Shown here: piece after piece, positions 18,141 to 26,608 of the stretch
How positions within the stretch are numbered: position 1 is the first letter of the stretch
Layout: the number at the start of each line of letters is the position of its first letter
From: Brevundimonas sp.
Lineage (GTDB): Bacteria; Pseudomonadota; Alphaproteobacteria; Caulobacterales; Caulobacteraceae
Reading direction: 5' to 3'
Assembly (NCBI RefSeq): GCF_013912065.1
Contig: NZ_JACESA010000005.1
Span: forward strand, 62,001 to 126,000
DNA: 64,000 bases
Translations under genes and position numbers: made by a program
Notes under the pieces: generated by a model
Database searches by the model: none
What the model saw: only the letters and a program-made list of their open reading frames with translations
Told to the model about the DNA's origin: nothing

Positions 18141-18719
18141 TTACCCATCAATCGGCCCATCATCGCGATTTCTTCCCTCTGAACGGCGTCCGCGCTCGTA
18201 TCTGAGGTGCAGGCTGTGCTTCAATCGCGGTGGCTTCTCGCCTTCATGCAGCGTGCGTAACAGGGTCTCACCGCTCAACCGGGGGTGCGTCACGTGGTTC
18301 ATAAGGTGGATGTGCGGACCGGCCACCCAGTGCTCCCCCGACGTATCCCGCTGGTCGAAATAGAGCAGGTGCCACTCGTGCCGAAACTCCTCAAGCCAGA
18401 AGAAATGCGCGTTGAAGAGCCGCCTCTCCCGAAACGTCGCCATTACCTTATTGACCGTTGTCTGTGCCCCGCTTGAAAGCCGGCCGACGCCATTGGTCGC
18501 TAGCGCATCCAGGTTCTCGGGCGACAGATGGAGGTGCGGCGGGTGGTAGTGTCGGTGGATCGCGATGTGACCGATAGGAATGGCGCCGACATCGCTCGCG
18601 AGGATGAGCCCTGTTAAGTCGTCATCGCGAACCGTGACGTCCCTAGCATAGGCCTTTAGGGCCTGCTTGTCGGCTATATCCAGGAACTCAAGGAAATCTA
18701 AGGTCTGCTGAGATGCCAT
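18141..18719 (-). CDS. His-rich hypothetical protein, possible element cargo
   Basis: A 192-residue soluble protein, MASQQTLDFLEFLDIADKQ. The centre is rich in His and aromatic residues (IPIGHIAIHRHYHPPHLHLSPENL, FNAHFFWLEEFRHEWHLLYFDQRD, HWVAGPHIHLMNHV). The His pairs could bind metal, but I recognise no family. It lies just inside the left att site, transcribed toward the tRNA and away from the phage-like operon. That position is typical of accessory cargo in integrative elements, including defence genes; this is inference from location only. Confidence 0.75.
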   Translation of the reverse strand: MASQQTLDFLEFLDIADKQALKAYARDVTVRDDDLTGLILASDVGAIPIGHIAIHRHYHPPHLHLSPENLDALATNGVGRLSSGAQTTVNKVMATFRERRLFNAHFFWLEEFRHEWHLLYFDQRDTSGEHWVAGPHIHLMNHVTHPRLSGETLLRTLHEGEKPPRLKHSLHLRYERGRRSEGRNRDDGPIDG

Positions 18720-19055
18720 CGCGGCAGCGTAGGGCTAGGCCGCGAACGACGAAACCCCGCCTCTTGCGAGACGGGGTATTTCCGTTCATCGTGTCCGTGG
18801 GCGTAGAAACCCGGACTGAAGATAGGTCGAGCGATCCGTTGGCGCGGAAAGCCGACTGAATGCGGAGCTTGGCGGCTCTCGCGACGGTAGAGGTTGGCGC
18901 CTCTGACCGACCGACATCCTATGTCGGGAGGCTGGCGCCATACAATACCCTCGCGGGAAAATCGTCAGGCCTGTCTCTTCAGCAGGTTTCTACCCTCCCG
19001 ATACCAGGCGGTCCCTGGTGATGGCCGTAGAAAGCCTGAACCTGAAGAGCTACCC
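18720..19055. other. Intergenic region with one hairpin
   Basis: No gene supported. It contains a hairpin at about 18754-18775 (ACCCCGCCTC / GAGACGGGGT) in front of the minus-strand gene and otherwise the shared promoter region of the two divergent transcripts. No repeats or further inverted elements noticed. Confidence 0.5.
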
Positions 19056-19562
19056 ATGACCCACATTATCGCCCTCGACGGGCAATGGGAGGGCCTGCGC
19101 GCCTTCCCCCGCACACTTCGCACACCTGACCACCGCAAGCGCTTGGAGGCCGCCCTAGACCGGCTTGGCGGACTATATGAGCAGATGGCGACCCGCGCTG
19201 CCCTGCTGACCGCGGGTATGGATCGGGTGGATGGCCTCCGAGCCGGGATGATCGATCAACTCGACGCGATGGACGGCGACGCCGACCTAGAGCCGACACT
19301 GTGCCACCCCGGCGCCTGGGGCAGTGACCACCTCGACGGAATTGAGGACGATCGCTCTGACTTCGAGCCAGACAGCGACGGTGAACCTGATAACGACGAG
19401 GAGCCCAGTCTCTGCGGCGAGATCGGGCTGCCCCACCAGGGCCATGCCGTCGGGTCTGGCGTTACAGGGTTCGGGTCCTTCGGCGAGATCACCTACGACC
19501 TAGAGGCTCAGTGCGAGGACGAAGGGCACGAAAGTGACCGCGAACCGGAGGACGGCGAATGA
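19056..19562 (+). CDS. Hypothetical acidic protein of the element
   Basis: A 168-residue protein from MTHIIALDGQWEGLRAFPRT. An N-terminal helical domain (DHRKRLEAALDRLGGLYEQMATRAALLTAGMDRVDGLRAGMIDQLDAMDGDADLEPTL) is followed by a strongly acidic, Gly-rich tail (DDRSDFEPDSDGEPDNDEEPS). The first domain, the tail's GAWGSDHLDGIEDD and its setting are like small proteins I associate with alphaproteobacterial prophages, of unknown role. Its stop overlaps the start of a 50-residue ORF (ATGA). A longer start at 18894 is not supported by composition. Confidence 0.7.
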   Translation: MTHIIALDGQWEGLRAFPRTLRTPDHRKRLEAALDRLGGLYEQMATRAALLTAGMDRVDGLRAGMIDQLDAMDGDADLEPTLCHPGAWGSDHLDGIEDDRSDFEPDSDGEPDNDEEPSLCGEIGLPHQGHAVGSGVTGFGSFGEITYDLEAQCEDEGHESDREPEDGE

Positions 19563-19711
19563 TCGCCGCCAACGACAACTGGCCGCCCATGACGTCAGAC
19601 ACCCGGGCGGCGATGGTCGAGGCGATCCTTGAAGAGTTCGACTTGCTCTGCCTCGGCACGCCCTCACCTGATCGGATCGAAGCGGAAATCCGTCAAAGGA
19701 CGATCCACTAG
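19559..19711 (+). CDS. 50-residue hypothetical protein, coupled to the gene before
   Basis: ORF of 50 codons starting at the ATG within ATGA at 19559, so its start overlaps the stop of the preceding gene. Peptide MIAANDNWPPMTSDTRAAMV, then EAILEEFDLLC and a basic C terminus RIEAEIRQRTIH. It ends right before the hairpin at 19717, as expected for the last gene of a two-gene unit. Function unknown; the coupling is the main argument that it is translated. Confidence 0.6.
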   Translation: MIAANDNWPPMTSDTRAAMVEAILEEFDLLCLGTPSPDRIEAEIRQRTIH

Positions 19712-19716
19712 GGCGG

Positions 19717-19748
19717 CGGGGGGCTGCCGGGATTTCGGCAGCCCCCTA
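19717..19748. terminator. Hairpin between convergent element genes
   Basis: GGGGGGCTGCCG / CGGCAGCCCCCT with a short loop, placed exactly between two convergent transcripts. It lacks a T-run on either strand, so termination is probable from position rather than classical form. Confidence 0.55.
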
Positions 19749-20129
19749 GCCTAGCTTGGTGCACCGCTCTGAAGCCCCCTCAGGGCAAAGCGCTCGGATC
19801 GTGTAGGGCCGCAGCCTGCCGTCCGGCATTTCGGCCATGCATGTGACGGCCTGGGGCAGATCGGGGCTCACAACCATTGGCTCAGATCTCGACGGGCGCG
19901 CCATGGACCACTCCGCATCTGTCGCCGCCTTCAGCCTCAAACCCACGATGCAATGAGCGGCGAAATCTGCGCCTTTGATGCTGCCGCCTGTCTCGATGCG
20001 GCGGTCCCGCTCATTGGTCGCCATGAAGACTACCAACAGCGCTACCACGCCCGCCACGACCAGGAGAAGGACGGCGCCGCCGCAACCTACAGCGCCCTTC
20101 CCCATCGACTTCCAGCTATCGCCCGCCAT
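19746..20129 (-). CDS. Small membrane protein of the element
   Basis: A 127-residue protein: short basic N terminus MAGDSWKSMGKGAVGCGG, one strong membrane helix AVLLLVVAGVVALLVVFMA, then a soluble domain with four Cys (AAHCIVGL, AVTCMAEM, RALCPEG, SERCTKLG), two pairs that could be disulfides in the periplasm. N-in topology is predicted. It is the last gene of the minus-strand operon and starts 9 bases after the 275-residue gene ends. Could be a lysis or superinfection factor, but nothing identifies it. Confidence 0.65.
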   Translation of the reverse strand: MAGDSWKSMGKGAVGCGGAVLLLVVAGVVALLVVFMATNERDRRIETGGSIKGADFAAHCIVGLRLKAATDAEWSMARPSRSEPMVVSPDLPQAVTCMAEMPDGRLRPYTIRALCPEGASERCTKLG

Positions 20130-20138
20130 TGCTCTTCC

Positions 20139-20966
20139 TCATCGCCGCCGGCGAAGTCGTAGCAGAGCCATCGCCCGTTCGCACCAAAGGAGCGCCAGGG
20201 CGACGGGGCGTCCTATCCGCTCGGCTCGGCGGTTCATGCGGATGCGGTGAAGCGTGACGGCCAGATTCCCATGGCCGGACATCAGCACCCTCAAGCGATC
20301 CTGTTCTGCGCCGTCGATGGGGCCGACGGTCCAGCTCTCAATATGGACCGATCCGCCCGGCGAGGTCGGAGCCCGAAGCACGAACGCCAAGAGGTCGCCG
20401 CCCAGCAACAGTGGGTCCGATGCCCCTTCGACCATCGAAAGATATTCTGAGCGGGCTCGCTTCTTTCGGTCATCGGCTACCTGGCGCGCGACGATTTCAA
20501 CCATCCGGTCCACGCTGCTGCCTGTCGCCGGCATGGCCTCCAGTTCTGCAACGTCAGAAGGCGGGGGCTTAAGCGTATACCCGTCACCCAGGGCCACCGG
20601 CTCGAAACCGTCGCGGGAGTGCATAATCCAGCCCTGGACACGCTGCGCCTGTCGGCTCCACCCCCAAATAAACATCGACGACCGATGGGCAGACTGATCA
20701 TCCAGCGCCGAAAGGGTGCCCTTCAGCAGCGCCGCTTGGGTCGGCAGGACATCGTCGAGATCAGCCCCCAGCGATAGCTGCAGGTGGGTGAGCCATCGGT
20801 CGAACAGGTCACCGCTGCCTGTGGAGGCAATGAGGACACCCAGGCGCTGGATAGGCACGACCTTGCTCGCGAAACCCGTTGGTCCCACAGCCCGGAAGGT
20901 GCCCGCCTGAGTGTCGCAGACCACCAAACAGGCCTCAGCTGTCAGAAGGGAATTCACAAGGCTCAC
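20139..20966 (-). CDS. Hypothetical protein after the tape measure; possible Ntn-hydrolase fold
   Basis: A 275-residue protein whose start overlaps the tape-measure stop... in fact the tape measure starts upstream and this gene follows it, sharing ATGA-type ends at 20963-20966. The first 60 residues (LTAEACLVVCDTQAGTFRAVG, SKVVPIQRLGVLIASTGSGDLFDRWLTHLQLSL) loosely follow the strand pattern of proteasome-like (HslV-type) Ntn hydrolases, but no N-terminal Thr nucleophile is evident. The C terminus is a basic helix, ERAMALLRLRRRR. In this position phages usually encode a distal-tail protein. Identity open. Confidence 0.65.
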   Translation of the reverse strand: MSLVNSLLTAEACLVVCDTQAGTFRAVGPTGFASKVVPIQRLGVLIASTGSGDLFDRWLTHLQLSLGADLDDVLPTQAALLKGTLSALDDQSAHRSSMFIWGWSRQAQRVQGWIMHSRDGFEPVALGDGYTLKPPPSDVAELEAMPATGSSVDRMVEIVARQVADDRKKRARSEYLSMVEGASDPLLLGGDLLAFVLRAPTSPGGSVHIESWTVGPIDGAEQDRLRVLMSGHGNLAVTLHRIRMNRRAERIGRPVALALLWCERAMALLRLRRRR

Positions 20967-23287
20967 AGAATCACCTCCGAGGGGCCGCTGAGCGTGATGT
21001 ATGCCCCATCGCCATCTGGCGTCAGCCCCATGGCCAGACCGCCGTTGGCGAAGCCCGGCAGACGTCCACCGTTGATCATCTCCAAAAGCGGCAGGTGCTT
21101 GCGGGTCTGCTCGGCGTTGATGACAAACTCGCCGTTCGAAAGACGGGCCAGGATGCTGTCGGACTTTTCCGACCCTGGCCCACTCACCCGTCCGCCGCCC
21201 GCAAAGCCGAGGAACCCAGCGATTTTCGTAAGCCAGGACGCCCCCTGCGCCGCGCCCTGTGACGCGCCAACTGCCTTAGCTCCGACTGTGGCGCCGTTGC
21301 CGCCGCCGAACAACATGCGGGCCAGCGGTTCGGTGATCGACTGGCGGACCGCGATCGCTGCAAGATCGGCGATGATCTGGCGGGCGACATTGGAGAACAC
21401 TTCACCGAGATTGCGGCTGTTCACGATGGCGTCCACCAGGCCGGCGTTGAGCGCGTCTAGCCCGCTGGCGGCAACGTCCTCATAGGCCTCCCGTATCTGG
21501 TCGGCATCGGTGAGGGCGCGCTCCCTCCACTGATCCAGCGGCCCCATGGTGTCGCGGATGACGCCCTCGGTTTGCGCTTTGAAAACCCGGTCCTGGTCAG
21601 CCAGCATCGCAGCTTGTGTCTGTGGCGAAGACTTAAGGAAGTTGGGGTCGCGCTGCATGTCCTCCCGCGCCCGGCGTTGCGCCTCCTTCAGAAGATCAAG
21701 CTCGATGACCCGGCGCGCCGCCGCCGATTTCGCGGCTCCCGCCTGCAACGACAAGAGCTGGACCGTCAGATCGCTGACCATACGCTCCTGGGCGATCCGT
21801 TCATCATCGAGATCGCGAAGGAGAATGGCGTTGCGGACCCGATCCTCGCGGAGAGCGACTTCGCGGTTCGCGGCGTCCAACTGCTGACGCTCCGCCTTCG
21901 TGATGTCCTTTCGTGCCTCTCGGCTGTCGAGTTGCGCTTTCTCCGCCGCTCGCTCAGCAGCAAGTTGGGCGGTTTCAGAGTCGAACCTCTGCTGCACGGT
22001 CATCGTCTCTTCGTCGATGATCCCCAGCGCGCGGGCGCGGAGCTTGTTGATTTCGGACTCCACCCTTTCGGCGCGACGAGCCTCCCGTTCGGCCGAGCGA
22101 TCCACCGGGACGCGGGGGGCTGGAATGTCCAGTGTGCCGCCCGATGTCCGGTCGGTCCGCTGCGGCGCGGCCGTCAGTGCTCGCTCATTCTTCAGCCGGT
22201 AGATCTCGTTGATCTGTTCTTGGTTGCGGGTGAATGTCTCGTAAGCGTTCGGCCCCATGCTGCGCGCCATGATCGCGCCGCCCGCCCCGGCTGCGCCGCC
22301 AGAAGACCCAATCACCGTCGGACGGTCCGCCTCACGCCCCTTCATGGCGTCGACGGACCCATATCGGAGCATCAGGTTGGAGTTCTCTACGGTCAGGCGC
22401 TGAAGCTGCCGGTCGAGGCCGCGCGTCGTTCGGTCATCCAACTGGCGCCATGCGTCCATAGCGTCACCGAGAGCGACAGCTAGTTGCGCCACCCATCCCA
22501 CCACCGTCATGATTGCGGGCACCAGGTCGATGAAAGCCGACTTTAGCTGGATATCGATGATCTGGCTGAGCGTGTCGAACTCGCCTTGGGCGGCGCTCGC
22601 TCGGCGGATCATCTCCTGGTCCATGACGATGCCCAGGCTGCGGGCTTCATCTCTCAGCGTTGCGACATCGACGGCGCTATCACGCAGGGCGTTGGAGAGC
22701 GGGCCAAGGCCTAGTTGTTCCGCAATCGCAGCCCGGTCCGCTTCCGACTTCAGGTTCTTGATCGCATCAGTGACGAAGTCGAGCGCTTCCTCGGTGGACT
22801 TGAACCCGCGCAACTCTTCGGGGCCGATCTTGAGGAAGCCGAAGGCCTTCATGGCGGATTTCGAGGTGCCTGCCGTGGCCTGCGCCAGCTTGTTGGCGAA
22901 GCTGTCTAATGCCTTGTCGGCGTCCTTGGCGTCGGCGCCGGTTTGCTGTGCGACGAACCGCCATTCCTGCAACGCATCGGTGCCAACGCCCACCTTCCGC
23001 GCACTGTTCGCCAGATCGTCCGCCATGCGGAGCCCTTGGACGCCTAGGTTCAGCGCCCCCGCCACCGCGAGCCCGAACAGGGTCACCAGACCTGTGACCA
23101 CCGTCGATAGCTTCCCGACCACCCCTGAGAGGGCGTCCCCGATGCGGCTTCCGCCGGCGCCAGCTTGGGCTTCCATCCTGCCGGTCGACATTTTCAGGTC
23201 GAGTTCGGCGGCGTCCAAATCCTGCTTTAGTCTGTCCTTCGTCGCGCGAATCTCGAAGGAAGCGCTTCCGACTACCGGACCGCTCAT
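20963..23287 (-). CDS. Phage tail tape-measure protein
   Basis: A 774-residue protein with the usual tape-measure layout: N-terminal coiled-coil SFEIRATKDRLKQDLDAAELDLK, a hydrophobic stretch (VVTGLVTLFGLAVAGALNLGVQG, about 60-85), long helical segments rich in Arg/Glu/Ala (about 400-560) and a hydrophobic Gly-rich C terminus (FLGFAGGGRVSGPGSEKSDSILARLSNGEFVINAEQTRKHLP), a motif common at tape-measure ends. It would set tail length and help DNA ejection. GAAAGGTGAC precedes the ATG. No tail-tube, tail-terminator or baseplate gene flanks it, which is unusual. Confidence 0.88.
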   Translation of the reverse strand: MSGPVVGSASFEIRATKDRLKQDLDAAELDLKMSTGRMEAQAGAGGSRIGDALSGVVGKLSTVVTGLVTLFGLAVAGALNLGVQGLRMADDLANSARKVGVGTDALQEWRFVAQQTGADAKDADKALDSFANKLAQATAGTSKSAMKAFGFLKIGPEELRGFKSTEEALDFVTDAIKNLKSEADRAAIAEQLGLGPLSNALRDSAVDVATLRDEARSLGIVMDQEMIRRASAAQGEFDTLSQIIDIQLKSAFIDLVPAIMTVVGWVAQLAVALGDAMDAWRQLDDRTTRGLDRQLQRLTVENSNLMLRYGSVDAMKGREADRPTVIGSSGGAAGAGGAIMARSMGPNAYETFTRNQEQINEIYRLKNERALTAAPQRTDRTSGGTLDIPAPRVPVDRSAEREARRAERVESEINKLRARALGIIDEETMTVQQRFDSETAQLAAERAAEKAQLDSREARKDITKAERQQLDAANREVALREDRVRNAILLRDLDDERIAQERMVSDLTVQLLSLQAGAAKSAAARRVIELDLLKEAQRRAREDMQRDPNFLKSSPQTQAAMLADQDRVFKAQTEGVIRDTMGPLDQWRERALTDADQIREAYEDVAASGLDALNAGLVDAIVNSRNLGEVFSNVARQIIADLAAIAVRQSITEPLARMLFGGGNGATVGAKAVGASQGAAQGASWLTKIAGFLGFAGGGRVSGPGSEKSDSILARLSNGEFVINAEQTRKHLPLLEMINGGRLPGFANGGLAMGLTPDGDGAYITLSGPSEVIL

Positions 23288-23409
23288 GTGTCACCTTTCA
23301 AAGAATAGCCCCCCGCGACAGCAAGCGCGGGGGGCAGTTGATGCGGCGGCTCCGAACGACCAGAACCCGCCGCTACGCCGGAAACCCTCAAGAACCGGCG
23401 CTCGGACAT
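23284..23409 (-). CDS. Possible 41-residue ORF bridging two element genes
   Basis: ORF of 41 codons whose ATG overlaps the stop of the 230-residue gene (TGATG at 23411-23407) and whose TGA overlaps the ATG of the tape measure (ATGA at 23287-23284). Such double coupling is a hallmark of packed phage operons. Against it, the peptide (MSERRFLRVSGVAAG, then Pro-rich) has no evident fold and its 3' half is occupied by a very stable GC hairpin. It may be chance. Confidence 0.3.
   Translation of the reverse strand: MSERRFLRVSGVAAGSGRSEPPHQLPPALAVAGGYSLKGDT
23308..23335 (-). terminator. GC-rich hairpin before the tape measure
   Basis: GCCCCCCGCG / CGCGGGGGGC with an eight-base loop; on the minus strand it is followed by TATTCTTTG. 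It could be a partial terminator that lowers tape-measure expression relative to upstream genes, or a processing site. Confidence 0.5.
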
Positions 23410-24101
23410 CAGGCCACCTCAGAGAAGGTCGGCGGCTCGATGCCCAAGTCATTCGCTGCTTTGCGAGCGCCACTGGCGAGGCCAGGGAGCAAGCTGCGCA
23501 GGATTTCGTGCGACCGATGGAAGGCGCGCTCGTCTTCGCAGTGCTGGCGGTGACGCTCGGCGGCTTCCTTGATCGTCTGATATTCGGCGACGGCGTCTGC
23601 GTGGGCTGAGACGCAGCGCTGCAGCTCGTGTTCGGAGCGTGCGCGGTCCGCGTCCTCCTTTGCGGCGGCGCCGCGCTCAGCCTGCAGGCGGCTCTTTTCG
23701 ATGAAACCCCAGACGTGGCACGCTTCGACGATTAGGTTCTGGTGCCGCAGCTGCGACTGATCGCGTGGGATCAGGCCGCCGATGCCATGACGCGCCCGCC
23801 ACGAAGCCTCGTCGGGATGTTCGAACCCGACCGGCCGCTCTTCGGTGAAAAACCGTTCCCGGAGCGCTTGGCGTTCGCTGGCGCTTGGCGCACGGAGCGG
23901 CCCGTTGCCAGGATGAAGTTGGTCGCGGATTTGCTCGATGCGTTTTTCCGCATCGCCGTCCCTGATCATCAGCGGGTCCGGGTTCATCGGATGGATCGGC
24001 GGCCAAGCCGGGCAACCGGCCAGGTCCGCGCCATAGAACTCAGCCGGATCCAGGGCCATCGACAGATCGATCACCGGCTTTACGTCTTCGACGTCCGCCA
24101 T
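23409..24101 (-). CDS. Hypothetical element protein, coiled-coil C-terminal half
   Basis: A 230-residue soluble protein, MADVEDVKPVIDLSMALDPA. An N-terminal Pro/Trp-containing part (CPAWPPIHPMNPDPLMIRDGD) is followed by helices (EKRIEQIRDQLHP, SERQALRERFFTEERP) and a long predicted coiled coil (SRLQAERGAAAKEDADRARSEHELQRCVSAHADAV). GGAGGAC stands seven bases before the ATG. It lies where tailed phages encode tail or capsid-assembly proteins, but no match is recognised. Confidence 0.7.
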   Translation of the reverse strand: MADVEDVKPVIDLSMALDPAEFYGADLAGCPAWPPIHPMNPDPLMIRDGDAEKRIEQIRDQLHPGNGPLRAPSASERQALRERFFTEERPVGFEHPDEASWRARHGIGGLIPRDQSQLRHQNLIVEACHVWGFIEKSRLQAERGAAAKEDADRARSEHELQRCVSAHADAVAEYQTIKEAAERHRQHCEDERAFHRSHEILRSLLPGLASGARKAANDLGIEPPTFSEVA

Positions 24102-24103
24102 GG

Positions 24104-24451
24104 TCAGTCCTCCGCCTTCGGCAGTTTGTAATGGCTCTGCGAGATCGGCTTGACGGTGTTTGTCACCTGCTCACCGTCGTGGATCGCTTTCGGCGGCGTG
24201 TGGCCTGGGCGGTCGGCGGGAAGCCGATATCCGAGGCGGCTCTTGTCTGCGGCGTTAGCGACCGCTTGGCCGCCGGCCGGCAGCCGGAAACCAAACGGGC
24301 CGGCAAGGCGCTCGGTGTTGACCACGGGCTGAGCCTCGGCCTCTTGGCGGCCCAGCTCCTTGCCGACCTCCATAGCCACCAGCAGGCCGATCTGCGCAGC
24401 CAGCGTGGGTTCGCCTTTCGGCTTGTCGTTTGTGATCGCGGTCTTGGTCAT
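24104..24451 (-). CDS. Small hypothetical element protein
   Basis: A protein of about 115 residues from MTKTAITNDKPKGEPTLAAQIG. GAAAGGAATACCC before this ATG supports it over an ATG five codons upstream. It has an amphipathic helix LLVAMEVGKELGRQEAEA and a Pro/Gly/basic remainder with repeated YRLPA/FRLPAGG/YKLPK motifs, which may be a short repeat. It ends two bases before the next gene. No family recognised. Confidence 0.65.
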   Translation of the reverse strand: MTKTAITNDKPKGEPTLAAQIGLLVAMEVGKELGRQEAEAQPVVNTERLAGPFGFRLPAGGQAVANAADKSRLGYRLPADRPGHTPPKAIHDGEQVTNTVKPISQSHYKLPKAED

Positions 24452-24462
24452 GGGTATTCCTT

Positions 24463-24693
24463 TCAATGCAGGGAGAAATCACCCTCGGCCCGCTCACGCA
24501 TGGCGTGCTCGGCGAGGATCGGGTTGATGAGCGTTGCGATAGCGTGGCTGACTTCGGCTTCCGCCTGGGCCTGGCCGACGGCGTCGCGACGGGCTATTTC
24601 GGCGGCCAGGCGTTCGACTTGCTGACGCAGGCTCTCGAAAGCCTCGTCCGAGACCTCGTCATTGACTGACGGCGCGGGGGGCTGGTCCGTCAT
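24463..24693 (-). CDS. Small helical hypothetical element protein
   Basis: A 76-residue protein: disordered head MTDQPPAPSVNDEVSDE and one long helix (AFESLRQQVERLAAEIARRDAVGQAQAEAEVSHAIATLINPILAEHAMRERAEG) of coiled-coil type. Its ATG overlaps the terminase stop by four bases. The size and placement resemble small head-assembly or scaffold-like proteins, without direct evidence. Confidence 0.65.
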   Translation of the reverse strand: MTDQPPAPSVNDEVSDEAFESLRQQVERLAAEIARRDAVGQAQAEAEVSHAIATLINPILAEHAMRERAEGDFSLH

Positions 24694-26171
24694 GCTGACG
24701 CTCCTGACGTGTAACGGGGCGCAACGCGGGCCGATCTCTGAGCGCGGCCGTCGCGGAGGCCTGATTTGAGGAACAGGGCCACGGTCGAGGTTTTGCGGGG
24801 CTGGATCAGCGACAGCACACCGGCAACGGCGTTGGCCAAGTCGTCATGACCGTTAGGGGCGTGGTCGATCGAGTCCTTGCCACCCCTCGCCACGCGACGC
24901 TCCAGGCCCACGATCTGGGTCACCAGGACGGGGTTATCGAGCAGGTCCGCCGTCCGGCTGTTCAGGCCGGGCAGCATGTCGCGGTAGAGATCGCTCCGGG
25001 GCCGGTCTGCGATGTTGTAGGCGACACCGTTCTTGCGGAAACGCTCGCGGGGCCACTCGCCGGCGTAACGGTCCCCGGTGACTTCGGTGATCCCATATTC
25101 CTTCAGCAGGCCGCAGAAGTCTTCCACGACAGCCTCAGGGCTGAAGGGCGGCTTGCGCTCTCTCACGGCGTCCAGGACCGCCGTCTCGCCATCAGCATGG
25201 CCAATGGCCAGCGTCATGGCGTCGTTCGACCCACCAGATGGATCGACGAAGGCGAAATAGCTGACCCAGCCCACCGGCCGGCGCTCGGTGACGCCCTGCG
25301 AAACGCAAGCGTCCACTACGTCCCGGTCGATGAAGGCCTGAACGTCGTTGCGGAACTCCCCGCCATATTCAGACGCCGCCGCCGCCGCGTCACGAGCGTA
25401 GGCCCGATCAACGACCCGCTGAGGAAGTGTCGAGTTGAACTCGCGCGATGCCCCCTTCGCGACGAGAACCACGGGATCGCCATTGGCGCCGTAGTCGCGG
25501 CGGAAGGTACCATACAGTTCACCCCGCTTGGCGTAGGGGCTGGAGATCACGAAGAGCGGACCGCCTGTCGTCGCAAGGGATGGACGGAGGGCGTTCAGGA
25601 TCTCGCTGTCGGGGTTCGCAGCGCCCTCAATCTGCCAGAAGGCGATTTCATCCGCGATGGCCGCCACGGCTGTGATCGACCGCACGGTGCGGAAGTTGGC
25701 CGGCTTCACCTCGATGTCCACCAGCGTCGATAGACGGATGGTATCGGCCGTGGGCTCGCCTTCGATCAGGTCAGCCAAGACCGGCGAGTGCTGAAGGATG
25801 CCCTTGGCATGCATGAAGGCCCTGCCCGCCTGGGTGACGCTCGCCGCCAGGATGGGGATGACGCCCCGCTCGCCTGGGGCCAGGAAGGGGGCGTGATCGC
25901 AGAGACCACCCACGTATGCAGCGAGGGTGCCAGCAGCGCGGGTCTTGCCGCCTCGACGCCCCACGATGCCCCATAGCTCTTCGACCTGCTCCAAAGGCTC
26001 CAGATCGCGCTGGGTCAGGGCCGTGTAGATGGTCCGCTCATCTTGGGTCAGGGGCTCGCCCATGGCCGCGATCAGCAGCGTCCGCCAAGGGCGCCAGCTG
26101 TCACCCTCGATGGCCCCGCCCAGCAGGTTGGGATCGGTCAGGGCTTCGCGCATGGAGACGAGGGGCTTCAT
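24690..26171 (-). CDS. Terminase large subunit
   Basis: A 493-residue phage DNA-packaging motor. ATPase domain: Walker A in IVGRRGGKTRAAGTLAAYV (about 70), Walker B-like ITAVAAIADEIAFWQIEG (about 170), coupling motif LFVISSPYAKRGELYGTF. Nuclease domain: FAFVDPSGGSNDAMTLAIGH (first Asp), TGDRYAGEWPRERF (second) and NGHDDLANAVAG (third Asp pair). All key residues look intact, so this motor should be functional. It is not followed by a portal gene, which is the normal order in tailed phages. Confidence 0.9.
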   Translation of the reverse strand: MKPLVSMREALTDPNLLGGAIEGDSWRPWRTLLIAAMGEPLTQDERTIYTALTQRDLEPLEQVEELWGIVGRRGGKTRAAGTLAAYVGGLCDHAPFLAPGERGVIPILAASVTQAGRAFMHAKGILQHSPVLADLIEGEPTADTIRLSTLVDIEVKPANFRTVRSITAVAAIADEIAFWQIEGAANPDSEILNALRPSLATTGGPLFVISSPYAKRGELYGTFRRDYGANGDPVVLVAKGASREFNSTLPQRVVDRAYARDAAAAASEYGGEFRNDVQAFIDRDVVDACVSQGVTERRPVGWVSYFAFVDPSGGSNDAMTLAIGHADGETAVLDAVRERKPPFSPEAVVEDFCGLLKEYGITEVTGDRYAGEWPRERFRKNGVAYNIADRPRSDLYRDMLPGLNSRTADLLDNPVLVTQIVGLERRVARGGKDSIDHAPNGHDDLANAVAGVLSLIQPRKTSTVALFLKSGLRDGRAQRSARVAPRYTSGASA

Positions 26172-26608
26172 TCGGCCGCCTCGGGGACGTGCGCCACGCT
26201 GGCGCGGGTTTGGAGATAGGACGACACAGAGGCCGGGGCCGGTCGCCTGCGGCTGGGCTGACGCCGGTTCAGGGACGACAGGGCGCGGATGGCTCCGTTG
26301 GCTGCCCTGGTCATCTCTTCGGCGGGGACAGTCTCTCCGCGCGCCATCCGGGCTGTCAGGTCTTCGACGTGAACCTGCATCGATGCGGCGGCCCTGATCT
26401 GGAGCCGCGTCGCTTCTGTCATGGGCGTGGGCTGCTCGCTGGTCAGGGCTTCCACCAGGTCACGGTAGCGGCGGGCCGTCACCGACCGGCCGTCCACGCC
26501 AGGCAGCGAGGCAGAGCCGTTGGTTACACGGCTGCGACCACACCCCTTCCTGACAGCTTGGACCGACCTATGCACCGGCGAACAGACCTCGTTATTGATG
26601 GGTGGCAT
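26168..26608 (-). CDS. Putative small-terminase-like protein
   Basis: A protein of up to 146 residues ending PEAAE, directly overlapping the large-terminase start (ATGA). The middle is helical (RRYRDLVEALTSEQPTPMTEATRLQIRAAASMQVHVEDLTARMARGETVPAEEMTRAANGAIRALSSL), the kind of helical assembly region seen in small terminase subunits of alphaproteobacterial phages, and the N terminus is basic. No clear HTH. The exact start is uncertain, because the first 20 codons overlap another possible gene. Confidence 0.65.
   Translation of the reverse strand: MPPINNEVCSPVHRSVQAVRKGCGRSRVTNGSASLPGVDGRSVTARRYRDLVEALTSEQPTPMTEATRLQIRAAASMQVHVEDLTARMARGETVPAEEMTRAANGAIRALSSLNRRQPSRRRPAPASVSSYLQTRASVAHVPEAAE

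Noticed and set aside
23291-23473. 60-codon ORF overlapping the end of the 230-residue element gene, or a frameshift product like lambda G-T
   Set aside because: The relative frame would need +1 or -2 slippage, no slippery sequence was seen, and composition is antisense-like.
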